Assembly (NCBI GenBank): GCA_902589455.1
Contig: CACISX010000002.1
Span: 1 to 64,000 of the forward strand
Length of the DNA stretch: 64,000 nucleotides
Direction: 5' to 3'
Origin: an uncultured Pelagibacteraceae bacterium
Lineage (GTDB): Bacteria; Pseudomonadota; Alphaproteobacteria; Pelagibacterales; Pelagibacteraceae
A program made the translations under genes and the position numbers. Below are positions 17,433-25,980 of this stretch, in pieces (position 1 is the first letter of the stretch; the number at the start of each line of letters is the position of its first letter). The notes below the pieces were generated by a model that searched no databases, was not told the origin of the DNA, and was given only the letters and a program-made list of their open reading frames with translations.

Positions 17433-17780
17433 TTATTTTTGAAGTTTCTTCCAGTTGGTATTTTTTAATAAAATTCTAAGATCGTAAGAATTTTTTAGTA
17501 TTTTACCACTCGTATCAGTAATCAAATATTTAAGATTTTTATTTTTAGGCTTAAAATTTTTACAAATTTTATAAAGTGCGTTTTCAGTGGTATTTTTAAA
17601 AACACTGAAACTCACTTGTTTACTTGAAATACTTAAACCATAATCTTTCCAAGAACCTTCAGATACCATTTTTGCATACAAGTCTAAAATAATTTTTAGC
17701 TCATCTTTTTCAAAAAAATGTTTTTCTTCTATTTTATTATGGGGATTATTTACTACTAATTTTAAATTACTACGCATCAA
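17433..17780 (-). CDS. DUF2794 family protein
   Basis: A 115-residue soluble protein. It has the alphaproteobacterial DUF2794 pattern: an N-terminal FFEKDELKIILDLYAKMVSEGSWKDYGLSI stretch, a central FSVFKNTTENALYKICK, and a basic C-terminal YLITDTSGKILKNSYDL. No function is known. It overlaps the YciB/IspZ gene by 11 bases, and the two are neighbours in a number of alphaproteobacteria as I recall. Confidence 0.75.
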   Translation of the reverse strand: MMRSNLKLVVNNPHNKIEEKHFFEKDELKIILDLYAKMVSEGSWKDYGLSISSKQVSFSVFKNTTENALYKICKNFKPKNKNLKYLITDTSGKILKNSYDLRILLKNTNWKKLQK

Positions 17781-18321
17781 TCTTATGTTTATTAATTAAT
17801 GGTACCTGAAACCCTGTAAATATTATTGTTATTGGAAGCATTCCCCATACTTTAAAATTAACCCAAAATTCTTCTGTTTGAGTTCTCCAAACAATTTCGT
17901 TTAATAAAGCAAGACCAAAGAAAAAATACATCCATCGTTTATTAAGAATTTCCCAGCCAATATCAGTTAGAGGAATAGATTTACCCATAATTTTTTTAAG
18001 AATAGGTTCATTGGTAAAATATTTCCCAAAAAATAATGCAAGAGCAAACATAATATTAATGATGGTTGGTTTTACATAAATAAATATAGGATCATTAAAG
18101 TAGATAGTTAAACCACCAAAAAAAGTAATTAAAATTCCACTTACTAAAGGCATTGGAGGAATTTTTTTTTCAAAAAACCAGACAACTGCTAATGCAACTA
18201 AAGTTGCAACTATCAGTGGAGGTATTGCTACTGATAAATTTTTATCACTATTGTAATAATAGAAAAAAAATATTGCTAAAGGACCGAAATCAGTAACAAA
18301 TTTTAAAAAAGATTTATTCAC
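17770..18321 (-). CDS. yciB: Inner membrane septation protein A-like (YciB/IspZ)
   Basis: A 183-residue protein with five or six hydrophobic segments. The N-terminus FLKFVTDFGPLAIFFFYYY, the middle MPLVSGILITFFGGLTIYFNDPIFIYVKPTIIN and the end NEIVWRTQTEEFWVNFKVWGMLPITIIFTGFQVPLI are characteristic of the YciB/IspZ family. The protein is linked to septation and envelope maintenance; the mechanism is not established. It is followed by DUF2794 with overlapping ends. Confidence 0.92.
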   Translation of the reverse strand: MNKSFLKFVTDFGPLAIFFFYYYNSDKNLSVAIPPLIVATLVALAVVWFFEKKIPPMPLVSGILITFFGGLTIYFNDPIFIYVKPTIINIMFALALFFGKYFTNEPILKKIMGKSIPLTDIGWEILNKRWMYFFFGLALLNEIVWRTQTEEFWVNFKVWGMLPITIIFTGFQVPLINKHKIDA

Positions 18322-18374
18322 TTAAAAAGATATTAACATATTTGCCACATCACAAAACATTTATATTTTTAGCA

Positions 18375-18402
18375 TTGATTTTTATTTCTAAATACCCATA
18401 CT
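18375..18402 (+). promoter_or_regulatory. Candidate promoter of hspQ, close to the ATG
   Basis: TTGATT (18375-18380) and CATACT (18397-18402) with a 16-base spacer. The hspQ ATG is at 18410, leaving 7 bases after the -10, so transcription would begin at or next to the start codon. The -10 element is imperfect; this is a weak call. Confidence 0.3.
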
Positions 18403-18409
18403 AAGATCA

Positions 18410-18730
18410 ATGCCAGTTCAAAAAGCTAAATTTTCAATTGGAGACATTGTAAAGCATAAACACTTCGAATTTAGAGGTGTTATTTATGATGTTGATTTTG
18501 AATTTAATAATTCTGAAGAATGGTATCAATCTATACCTAAAAATGTGAGACCAAGAAAAGATCAACCGTTTTATCACCTATTAGCAGAAAATGACGAGAT
18601 AACTTATGAAGCTTATGTTTCTGAACAAAACTTGCTAATGGATGATTCTGATGAGCCAATAAAACACCCTTTAATTGAAGAGATTTTTTCAGGAAAAAAA
18701 GGCTCTAGTTATTTTAAGCTTTCTAATTAA
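18410..18730 (+). CDS. hspQ: Heat shock protein HspQ / hemimethylated-DNA-binding YccV-type protein
   Basis: A 106-residue soluble protein with the YccV/HspQ beta-barrel pattern: FSIGDIVKHKHFEFRGVIYDVDFEF, RKDQPFYHLLAENDE and YEAYVSEQNLLMDDSDEPIKHP. In E. coli HspQ is a Lon specificity factor and was earlier described as binding hemimethylated oriC DNA. Here it stands alone with a 179-bp spacer before the ccm operon. The ATG begins the conserved domain. Confidence 0.92.
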   Translation: MPVQKAKFSIGDIVKHKHFEFRGVIYDVDFEFNNSEEWYQSIPKNVRPRKDQPFYHLLAENDEITYEAYVSEQNLLMDDSDEPIKHPLIEEIFSGKKGSSYFKLSN

Positions 18731-18797
18731 GGCAACCATCATTCAACCACATTTAGCTCAAATCTAGGCCATATAAATTAGCTATATTTTTAATATC

Positions 18798-18863
18798 TTC
18801 TGGTCAAGAGTGTTAAATGTTAATTTCAATCTCATTATCTCCCCTCTGCATTCTTGATCAGAA
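18798..18863. other. Long imperfect inverted repeat (about 16-bp stem) between hspQ and ccmC
   Basis: The 179-base gap 18731-18909 holds no gene I can support. Inside it, 18798-18813 can pair with 18848-18863: 13 Watson-Crick pairs and 3 G-U pairs with no bulge, enclosing a 34-base loop. This is far longer than chance stems in the surrounding AT-rich DNA. There is no T-run straight after it, so it is not a simple terminator. Possible roles are a 5' leader element of the ccm operon, a small RNA, or the end of hspQ mRNA. Confidence 0.45.
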
Positions 18864-18909
18864 AACTATTTCATAATAGAAATCATCCAAAAAAATTCTA
18901 AATTAAAAT

Positions 18910-19617
18910 ATGTTTAAACTTTTTGAACCAAACAAGATTTTCAAAATCACTTCAAAGGCACCTAAGTACGTTTTATTTTTGTTTATTGTTGTATTAAGTG
19001 TTGGCTTAGTTGAAGCATTAGTTATATCTCCTCAAGATTACAAACAAAGCGATGCAGTTAGGATCATGTATGTTCATGTTCCTGCCGCTTGGATTTCACT
19101 TGGAATATTTTCTTCTATAACTTTTTTATCTATTTGTGGTTTCGTGTTTAAAAACAAAAACTTTTTTTTAATTTCTAAAAGTTTAGCTCCTTCAGGATTT
19201 GTTTTTAATATTATAGCTTTAGTTACAGGATCAATTTGGGGAAAGCCAACTTGGGGAACATGGTGGGCTTGGGATGCAAGAATTACTTCAATGTTAATCT
19301 TAGCCTTGTTTTATGCAATGTATTTAATTGTATGGAGAATTTATGATAAAGAAGAAAAAGTTTACAAGATTTCAACTTTTATAACCATTTTAGGAATTAT
19401 TAATGTTCCAATAATAAAATATTCAGTTGATTGGTGGAATACATTACACCAACCTGCATCTATTAATATTTTGTCAAAAAGCTCAATTCATTCATCAATG
19501 CTTTACCCATTATTGATAATGACTGCGGCATTTGCTCTTTTTTCATTGTTAATTTTCTTAATGAAATATAATACAGAACTGATAAAAATTAAAAATAAAG
19601 GCTTAGATAGATTATGA
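18910..19617 (+). CDS. ccmC: Heme exporter/chaperone-loading protein CcmC
   Basis: A 235-residue inner-membrane protein with six hydrophobic segments. It carries the heme-handling WWD motif WGTWWAWDARITSMLILALFY (residues ~115-135, WGKPTWGTWWAWD) and flanking periplasmic histidines (MYVHVPAAW, NTLHQPASI). CcmC loads heme onto CcmE in system I cytochrome c maturation. It is the first gene of ccmCDEFGH, which lacks ccmA and ccmB here; those may be elsewhere. The ATG is at 18910. Confidence 0.96.
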   Translation: MFKLFEPNKIFKITSKAPKYVLFLFIVVLSVGLVEALVISPQDYKQSDAVRIMYVHVPAAWISLGIFSSITFLSICGFVFKNKNFFLISKSLAPSGFVFNIIALVTGSIWGKPTWGTWWAWDARITSMLILALFYAMYLIVWRIYDKEEKVYKISTFITILGIINVPIIKYSVDWWNTLHQPASINILSKSSIHSSMLYPLLIMTAAFALFSLLIFLMKYNTELIKIKNKGLDRL

Positions 19618-19841
19618 TAAATGAATTACTTTTTATGAATGGATATGCAGTGTATGTGTTATCTGCTTTTAGCTTTACCTTATTGAGTTTCCTAGGTTTA
19701 TATTTGGTAACTAAAGTGCAATTTATTAAAGAACAAAATAAATTTGTTGCTAAATTTGGATCACTTACTACTGGGCAAGCTAATTCTGCAAAATCACAAA
19801 GAATAAATAAAGAAATTTTAGCAAACGTAACAAATAATTAA
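19614..19841 (+). CDS. ccmD: CcmD-like small membrane protein
   Basis: A 75-residue protein with one transmembrane helix (about 12-34), preceded by the [13 protein letters not shown] stretch typical of CcmD (Tyr-Ala-x-Tyr-Val) and followed by a charged cytoplasmic tail. CcmD helps release holo-CcmE from CcmC. It overlaps ccmC by 4 bases and precedes ccmE by 10. The tail is longer than in short CcmD proteins, ending in an Asn-rich stretch. Confidence 0.85.
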   Translation: MINELLFMNGYAVYVLSAFSFTLLSFLGLYLVTKVQFIKEQNKFVAKFGSLTTGQANSAKSQRINKEILANVTNN

Positions 19842-19851
19842 CTTTCAAACC

Positions 19852-20271
19852 ATGTATGGTCGAAAAGTTAAATTAAGATTTTTGTTTATAGTATTAATCT
19901 TAATTACTTTAATTTTAACAACTTTTTTGATTTTAAAATCTTTAGAGGAAAATGTTGTATATTTTCAATCGCCTTCTGAAATAAAATCACTTACTGAAAT
20001 AGACAAAAGTAAAATAAGAGTTGGAGGAATGGTTAAAAAAAATTCTATTTCCATAAATTCAAATGAAGTTAACTTTATAATCACAGACTTTAAAAATGAA
20101 ATAAATGTTACTTACTCGGGCGCAGTACCAAATTTATTTGCTGAGGAAAAAGGGGTTGTTGCAGAAGGTTTTTTAAAAGATAGAAACTTTTTCTCTGCAA
20201 CAAAAATTTTAGCTAAGCATGATGAAAATTATATGCCTCCAGAAGTAAAAGAGGCATTAGGAGAAAAATAA
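19852..20271 (+). CDS. ccmE: Periplasmic heme chaperone CcmE
   Basis: A 139-residue protein with an N-terminal membrane anchor (about residues 9-29) and a periplasmic OB-fold. It has [19 protein letters not shown], and the heme-binding end [13 protein letters not shown] with His123 (covalent heme attachment) and Tyr127. CcmE carries heme from CcmC to CcmF/H. ccmF starts 2 bases after the stop. Confidence 0.96.
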   Translation: MYGRKVKLRFLFIVLILITLILTTFLILKSLEENVVYFQSPSEIKSLTEIDKSKIRVGGMVKKNSISINSNEVNFIITDFKNEINVTYSGAVPNLFAEEKGVVAEGFLKDRNFFSATKILAKHDENYMPPEVKEALGEK

Positions 20272-20272
20272 A

Positions 20273-22147
20273 TTGATTTACAGTCTTGTTGGATATTATT
20301 CATTAATATTAGGATTAATTATTGGATTATCATTATTTTATTTTTCATACAAAAATTTTAATAATTCAAACATATTAGATACCAAAATATTATCATTTAC
20401 ATTTTTACAATTTGTTTTTGTTATCATTAGTTTTTTGTGTTTGATCTTTTCGTTTATAGTTTCAGATTTTAGCAATGAAACAGTATTTAATAATTCTCAT
20501 ACCACTAAACCATTATTTTACAAAATAAGTGGAACCTGGGGGAATCATGAAGGAAGTTTATTGTTATGGTTACTTGTTTTAACTTTATTTATTTTCTTAT
20601 TTTTAGTCCGGACAAAAAATCAACCAGTTAAATACAAAATTTTAACTTTAATTTTTCAGCAAATAATAATAGTTGGTTTTTTTTTATTCTTAATCCTAAC
20701 ATCAAATCCATTTAATTACATTTTTCCAATACCCGCTGAAGGTCTTGGATTAAATCCAATTTTACAAGATCCAGCTTTAGCAATTCATCCACCTATTTTA
20801 TATTTAGGTTACGTAGGTTCTTCAATTATATTTTCCTCAGTTTTAGCAGCAACAAGTTTAAAAATTATTTCTACCAATTGGGCTGTTCATATTAAAAAAT
20901 GGATCTTAATTTCATGGATATTTTTAACTTTAGGAATATTGCTCGGATCAATTTGGGCTTATTACGAATTAGGCTGGGGAGGTTTTTGGTTTTGGGATCC
21001 AGTCGAGAATGTTTCTTTAATGCCGTGGCTTGCATTAACTACTCTTTTGCATTGTATTTTAGTATTAGAAAAAAAATCTATTTTAACTTCGTGGGTTATA
21101 ATTCTTTCTATAGCAACATTCACATTAAGTATGTGTGGAACATTTTTAGTTAGATCAGGAATTTTGAATTCAGTTCATACATTTGCTAATGATCCTGAGA
21201 GAGGGTTATTTATTCTTGTTTTTTTATTCATTTTGATTTTTTTATCTATTTTAATTTTTTTCTTTTTTCATAAAGATAATGACAAAAAATCTTTTAGCTT
21301 TTTTTGGTTGAGTAAAGAAACTTCAATTTTAATTAACAACTGGTTTATGATGTATTTTTTATCAGTAGTATTAATAGGGACCGTTTATCCAATTTTTTTA
21401 GACGTAATTTCTTCTCAAAAAATATCAGTTGGACCTCCATTTTATCATAAATTGATAATTCCATTTTTAATTCCATTTTTGTTAGTGATGGCGATAGGTC
21501 CAAAATTAAAATGGGTAAAATCTCAACTAGAAGATAGAATATATTTAATTTCTTTTTTAATTATCTCAATTTTATTAGCATTTTTAGTATTAAAAAGTTT
21601 TAATAAAAGTATTTTAATAAATACAATTTTGATATCCAGTGCGCTTTATTTATTCTTTATTACACTGAGAGATTTTTTTGTAAAAAAATATAAAAATATT
21701 TCACAAAATATCGCTCATTTTGGATTTAGTTTATTAATACTAAGTATTTTGTTTAACAATTTGTTTGCAAGTGAAATTATAACAAATCTTAAAGTTGGTG
21801 AAACTTTTGAAAATTCAAAAACTAAGATAGTTTTTGAAAGTGTTGATCAGAAAAAAGAACAAAATTATAATGCAATTATTGCAAATTTTTCTATAAGTAA
21901 TCCGAATGGTGAAGAAGATAAGCTTTCACCAGAGTTGAGAATTTATAATCAACCTGTTATTGCCACGAGTGAAGCTGATATCAAAACAACTCTAATGTCA
22001 GATAAATTTATCGTAATTAATCTGGTTCAAAATCAAGATTTTTTCAACGTAAGATATCAAGTTAAACCATTTATGTTATGGATCTGGTTATCAGTAATTC
22101 TGATATCCTTTGGAGGAATTATTAGCTTTTTAAAAAAAAGATCATGA
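20273..22147 (+). CDS. ccmF: Heme lyase subunit CcmF
   Basis: A 624-residue polytopic membrane protein that attaches heme to apocytochrome c together with CcmH. It has many hydrophobic segments. The WWD region GGFWFWDPVENVSLMPWL is at ~236-253, and the conserved FKISGTWGNHEGSLLLW is near residue 85. A soluble periplasmic domain precedes the last helix. Translation appears to start from TTG at 20273, immediately after the ccmE stop, which fits coupling; the first residues (IYSLVGYYSLILGL) match the usual CcmF N-terminus. Confidence 0.95.
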   Translation: MIYSLVGYYSLILGLIIGLSLFYFSYKNFNNSNILDTKILSFTFLQFVFVIISFLCLIFSFIVSDFSNETVFNNSHTTKPLFYKISGTWGNHEGSLLLWLLVLTLFIFLFLVRTKNQPVKYKILTLIFQQIIIVGFFLFLILTSNPFNYIFPIPAEGLGLNPILQDPALAIHPPILYLGYVGSSIIFSSVLAATSLKIISTNWAVHIKKWILISWIFLTLGILLGSIWAYYELGWGGFWFWDPVENVSLMPWLALTTLLHCILVLEKKSILTSWVIILSIATFTLSMCGTFLVRSGILNSVHTFANDPERGLFILVFLFILIFLSILIFFFFHKDNDKKSFSFFWLSKETSILINNWFMMYFLSVVLIGTVYPIFLDVISSQKISVGPPFYHKLIIPFLIPFLLVMAIGPKLKWVKSQLEDRIYLISFLIISILLAFLVLKSFNKSILINTILISSALYLFFITLRDFFVKKYKNISQNIAHFGFSLLILSILFNNLFASEIITNLKVGETFENSKTKIVFESVDQKKEQNYNAIIANFSISNPNGEEDKLSPELRIYNQPVIATSEADIKTTLMSDKFIVINLVQNQDFFNVRYQVKPFMLWIWLSVILISFGGIISFLKKRS

Positions 22148-22662
22148 AAAATAAAATATTACCTTTTTCAGTTATTATTATTTTTGGAATAATATTTTTT
22201 ATTTTTTACAAAGGTCTAGAAGACTCAAAAATATACACTCCAGATGTTAATATCAAAAAAGAGATACCACTGTTTAATACTAAAGAATTTTTTTCTGGAG
22301 AAAATGTGAAATCATCAAATTTCTTTGATTTAGATAAGATTTATTTATTAAATATTTGGTCATCTTGGTGTGTTCCATGTCGACAAGAGCATCCTTTTTT
22401 AATGAGTTTAAATTTAGATAATAAAGTAAATATTATTGGGATGAATTATAAAGATAATTTAAAAAATGCAGAAAACTTTTTAAAAGAATTGGGAAACCCG
22501 TATAAAGAAATCTTTATTGATTTAGATGGTACACTTGCAATTGAGTGGGGAGCTTATGGGGTTCCTGAGTCATTTTTAATTTATAATAATGAAATTATTA
22601 AAAAATATATTGGGCCACTTAACCAACAATTAGTTGATGAAATTAATTTATTTATAAAATGA
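22144..22662 (+). CDS. ccmG: Thiol:disulfide interchange protein CcmG (DsbE)
   Basis: A 172-residue membrane-anchored periplasmic thioredoxin. One N-terminal helix (about 8-22) is followed by the active site WSSWCVPCRQEHP with Cys76 and Cys79, the GMNYKDN block and the cis-proline loop YGVPESFLI. It keeps apocytochrome c cysteines reduced for heme attachment. It overlaps ccmF and ccmH by 4 bases on each side. Confidence 0.96.
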   Translation: MKNKILPFSVIIIFGIIFFIFYKGLEDSKIYTPDVNIKKEIPLFNTKEFFSGENVKSSNFFDLDKIYLLNIWSSWCVPCRQEHPFLMSLNLDNKVNIIGMNYKDNLKNAENFLKELGNPYKEIFIDLDGTLAIEWGAYGVPESFLIYNNEIIKKYIGPLNQQLVDEINLFIK

Positions 22663-23021
22663 AATTTTCAAGATTTGTTTTAATTTTTATATTATCATTC
22701 TCTTTTAGTAGTGTTAATGCTGACGAATACGACAAAAGAAATAAGATAACTAAAAATTTACGATGTCTTATATGTCAAGGTCAATCGGTTTACGACTCAG
22801 ACTCTGAATTTGCAATTAGTTTAAAAATTGTAGTTGATCAAAAGCTTCAAGAAGGTCTTTCTGAAGATCAAATATATGAATATTTTAAAATTAAATATGG
22901 AGAATGGATACTCTACGATCCTGGTTTAAATAAAAACACATATATTCTTTGGTTATTGCCATTGTTGATATTTTTAATCGGAGGTGCAATAATCTATAAA
23001 AGTTTTATAGTAAGAAAATAA
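22659..23021 (+). CDS. ccmH: Cytochrome c-type biogenesis protein CcmH (N-terminal type)
   Basis: A 120-residue protein with a signal/anchor segment (about 5-21), the redox motif LRCLICQGQS with Cys36 and Cys39, the three-helix domain with KIKYGEWILYDPG, and a C-terminal membrane helix (about 98-116). It corresponds to the short CcmH; the TPR-containing CcmI is not present next to it. It completes the operon. Confidence 0.95.
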   Translation: MKFSRFVLIFILSFSFSSVNADEYDKRNKITKNLRCLICQGQSVYDSDSEFAISLKIVVDQKLQEGLSEDQIYEYFKIKYGEWILYDPGLNKNTYILWLLPLLIFLIGGAIIYKSFIVRK

Positions 23022-23032
23022 TTTAATCTTTA

Positions 23033-23545
23033 ATGAATTTGAAAATATTAATAATAAACCTATTAATGATAACTTTTGCTTTCTATTCAATTGCAGAGGA
23101 AAAAATTACAAATAATCTAAATAATGAATTTAGTGTATACACTGGTACTTTTGATTTTAGTGATACTGGAAAAAAATCAACATTAATTGGATTTCAACAT
23201 CAAAATGAAAATTTAAATAGAAATACATTTTTAGGAAATTTATCACCAGTAACTGGTGCTTTAATTACAGGGGATAATGCGAGCTACATTTATACTGGTG
23301 TTCAGGCTCAGTATAAATTAGGAGGTTTAAACTTTACTCCAAGTTTTACTCCTGGATTATATCATGAAGGTGATGGTAAAGATTTAGGTCATATAATTGA
23401 ATTTAAAAGTGAATTACAAATTTCACTTGATTTGACAAAATCTAGTCAATTTGGTTTTTCTTATAATCATATATCTAATGCAAGTCTTGGAGATAAAAAC
23501 CCTGGGGCAAATAGTTATATGTTTAATTTTTTTAAAAAATTCTAA
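23033..23545 (+). CDS. PagL-like lipid A 3-O-deacylase family outer membrane protein
   Basis: A 170-residue protein with a signal peptide (about 1-21) and alternating beta strands ending in the aromatic-rich C-terminus expected for an outer-membrane barrel (YMFNFFKKF). The active-site motif HxSN is present (NHISNAS, His146/Ser148). In Pseudomonas PagL the third residue is a Glu 12 positions after the Ser; here that place is Asn160 in NPGAN. The protein may be inactive or use another residue. It is 11 bases after ccmH but probably unrelated in function. Confidence 0.75.
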   Translation: MNLKILIINLLMITFAFYSIAEEKITNNLNNEFSVYTGTFDFSDTGKKSTLIGFQHQNENLNRNTFLGNLSPVTGALITGDNASYIYTGVQAQYKLGGLNFTPSFTPGLYHEGDGKDLGHIIEFKSELQISLDLTKSSQFGFSYNHISNASLGDKNPGANSYMFNFFKKF

Positions 23546-23557
23546 TAACATCTAAAT

Positions 23558-24709
23558 ATGAATATAAATGATTGTCACAACTTTGAAGATTTTAGACGAT
23601 TAGCAAAAAAAAAATTACCATCTCCAATATTTCACTATATTGATGGTGCTGCAGATGATGAAATTACTTATGCTAGAAATACAAGTGCATTTGATGATGT
23701 TGATTTAGTTCCAAATGTTTTAAGAGGAGTTGAAAATATTGATTTATCGACAACAATTTTTGGAAAAAAATTAGATTTACCTTTTTATTTAGCACCAACA
23801 GCCTTGCAAAGACTTTTTCATTATGATGGCGAAAGAGCTGTAGGAAGAGCAGCAAAAAAATTTAATACAATGTTTGGTGTATCAGCTTTAGCCACTGTAA
23901 GTGTAGAAGAGATTTCTTCAATGATTGATACACCAAAAATGTTTCAGTTTTATTTTCATAAAGATAGAGGGTTAAACGACTCTTGTTTAGAAAGAGCTAA
24001 AGCAGCAAAATTTGATGTAATGGCTTTAACTGTTGACACTATTACAGGTGGGAATCGTGAAAGAGATTTAAGAACAGGTTTTACATCACCTCCCAAATTA
24101 ACTTTATCGAGTTTATTTAGCTTTGCGACAAAACCTATGTGGGGTATTAATTATTTAACAAAAGGAAAATTTGAATTACCGCATCTTCAAGATTATGTCA
24201 AAGAAGGCACAAGCACCAATACATCAATTGGAAATTATTTTTCTACTATGTTAGACCAATCTATGAATTGGAAAGATGCTGAAAAACTTTGTGCTCAATG
24301 GGGTGGTCATTTTGCTCTCAAAGGAGTTATGAGTGTTGACGACGCAAAGAGAGCAGTTGATATTGGTTGTACAGGAATAATGGTTTCAAACCACGGAGGG
24401 AGACAGCTGGATGGATCTAGATCTCCTTTTGATCAACTTGCAGAAATAGTTGATGCAGTTGGTGATAAACTGGATGTCATTTGTGAAGGTGGTATTCATA
24501 GAGGAACCCACATGCTTAAAGCACTATCTTTAGGTGCAAAAGCATGTTCAGGTGGAAGACTTTATTTGTATGCATTAGCGGCAGCTGGACAGGCAGGTGT
24601 TGAAAGAGCTATAGGTAAGTACAAAGCTGAGCTGGAAAGAGATATGAAGTTGATGGGATGTACTAAAATAAGTGATCTTAGTAGAAATAATTTAAGATTT
24701 AGAAAATAG
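23558..24709 (+). CDS. FMN-dependent 2-hydroxyacid dehydrogenase, copy 1
   Basis: A 383-residue TIM-barrel flavoprotein of the L-lactate dehydrogenase/glycolate oxidase family. Active-site residues are visible: Tyr27 (HYIDG), Tyr132 (FQFYFHKD), Asp160 (LTVDT), Lys255 (ALKGV), His279 and Arg282 in SNHGGRQLDGSRSP. The FMN-phosphate motif, DGGIRRG in the second copy, is EGGIHRG here (Glu310, His314), a real divergence. It oxidises an L-2-hydroxyacid to the 2-oxoacid, probably passing electrons to the quinone pool. A paralogue follows after 4 bases. Confidence 0.9.
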   Translation: MNINDCHNFEDFRRLAKKKLPSPIFHYIDGAADDEITYARNTSAFDDVDLVPNVLRGVENIDLSTTIFGKKLDLPFYLAPTALQRLFHYDGERAVGRAAKKFNTMFGVSALATVSVEEISSMIDTPKMFQFYFHKDRGLNDSCLERAKAAKFDVMALTVDTITGGNRERDLRTGFTSPPKLTLSSLFSFATKPMWGINYLTKGKFELPHLQDYVKEGTSTNTSIGNYFSTMLDQSMNWKDAEKLCAQWGGHFALKGVMSVDDAKRAVDIGCTGIMVSNHGGRQLDGSRSPFDQLAEIVDAVGDKLDVICEGGIHRGTHMLKALSLGAKACSGGRLYLYALAAAGQAGVERAIGKYKAELERDMKLMGCTKISDLSRNNLRFRK

Positions 24710-24713
24710 ACTT

Positions 24714-25865
24714 ATGAATATAAATGATTGTTATAATTTTGATGATTTTAGAAAATTAGCAAAAAAAAAATTACCAGCACCAATTTTTCACTACATTGAT
24801 GGTGGTGCAGATGATGAAGTTACACTAAATAGAAACACAGAGGCATTTAATGATTGTGATTTAGTGCCAAATATTCTTAACAGTGTTGGTGAACCTGATT
24901 TATCTACAAATCTTTTTGGTAGAAAGATTGATATGCCACTATTCTTGTCTCCTACTGCAATGCAAAGCCTATATACACCTGAAGGTGATAAAGCATCAGC
25001 TAGAGCTGCTGAAAAATTTGGTACAATGTATAGTATGTCTACAATGGCCTCCTTTTCAATTGAGGAGATAGCAAACATTTCAAGTGGTCCTAAACTTTTT
25101 CAACTATATGTTCATAAAGATCAGTCAATTACGGATGATTTAATAGATAGATGTAAAAGAGCAAATTTTGATGGTCTTTGTTTAACAGTAGATACCTTAG
25201 TTGCGGGTAACAGAGAAAGAGACCATAGAACAGGATTTACAACTCCACCAAAACTTACCTTAGAAAGTCTATTAAGTTTTGCAATGCGACCTGAATGGGT
25301 ATTTAAATATTTAACGAATAAAAAATTTGAACTTGCAAACATAAAACATAAGACAGACAAAGGAACGAACATAGCAAAATCAGTTATAGATTATATAAAT
25401 GAGCAGTACGATCCTGCGATGAATTGGAAAGATGCGGAATATTGTGTCAAAAAATGGAATGGCCCTTTTGCATTAAAAGGAGTTATGTCGGTTGAGGATG
25501 CAAAAAAAGCAATTGATATTGGTTGTACAGCAATTATGATTTCAAATCACGGTGGTAGACAGCTTGATGGATCTAGATCTCCTTTTGATCAAGTAAAAGC
25601 AATTTCAGATGCGGTAGGTGATAAGTTAGAAATCATTTTAGATGGTGGGATCAGAAGAGGAACACATGTGTTAAAGGCATTGGCTGCAGGAGCAACAGCA
25701 TGTAGTTTTGGAAAAGCATTTCTTTTTAGCTTAGGTGCTGGCGGACAAAGAGGAGTTGAAAGATTGTTAGAAAATATGCATAAAGAAATTAGACGAAACA
25801 TGGTGCTTATGGGATGTAAGTCTGTTAAAGATCTTGATGCGTCAAAAATAATATATCGAAACTAA
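24714..25865 (+). CDS. FMN-dependent 2-hydroxyacid dehydrogenase, copy 2
   Basis: A 383-residue paralogue of the gene before it, with the same length and obvious colinearity, so a tandem duplication. All key residues are kept: HYIDG, LYVHKD, LTVDT, ALKGV, SNHGGRQLDGSRSP and the canonical FMN motif DGGIRRG (Asp310, Arg314). An LldD-like L-lactate or an (S)-mandelate/glycolate-type substrate is possible. Compared with copy 1 it looks like the more conventional enzyme. Neighbouring genes also act on 2-hydroxy or 2-oxo acids. Confidence 0.92.
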   Translation: MNINDCYNFDDFRKLAKKKLPAPIFHYIDGGADDEVTLNRNTEAFNDCDLVPNILNSVGEPDLSTNLFGRKIDMPLFLSPTAMQSLYTPEGDKASARAAEKFGTMYSMSTMASFSIEEIANISSGPKLFQLYVHKDQSITDDLIDRCKRANFDGLCLTVDTLVAGNRERDHRTGFTTPPKLTLESLLSFAMRPEWVFKYLTNKKFELANIKHKTDKGTNIAKSVIDYINEQYDPAMNWKDAEYCVKKWNGPFALKGVMSVEDAKKAIDIGCTAIMISNHGGRQLDGSRSPFDQVKAISDAVGDKLEIILDGGIRRGTHVLKALAAGATACSFGKAFLFSLGAGGQRGVERLLENMHKEIRRNMVLMGCKSVKDLDASKIIYRN

Positions 25866-25890
25866 ATATTCTTAAATTTTAAGCTAATAT

Positions 25891-25919
25891 TTAATAATCA
25901 TGATTAGATTAATTATTAA
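25891..25919. other. AT-rich inverted repeat upstream of the aminotransferase
   Basis: TTAATAAT at 25891-25898 is the reverse complement of 25912-25919, and a 10-base perfect palindrome AATCATGATT (25896-25905) lies within. It could be a regulator site in the 115-base gap before the aminotransferase, but short AT-only palindromes are expected by chance in this genome. Confidence 0.2.
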
Positions 25920-25980
25920 ATCAGAATAGACAAAAAAGTATTTTTCGTTTAGTTTGGCGACTTTAATTTTTATTTTTATT

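Noticed and set aside
18776-18829. 17-codon minus-strand ORF (ATG near 18829) with a good GGGGAG ribosome site in the hspQ-ccmC gap
   Set aside because: Too short, no downstream minus-strand gene for a leader peptide to control, and it overlaps the stem structure; likely chance.
25954-25980. Upstream TTG start for the aminotransferase
   Set aside because: It would add nine mostly hydrophobic residues absent from the family; the ATG at 25981 gives the expected start.
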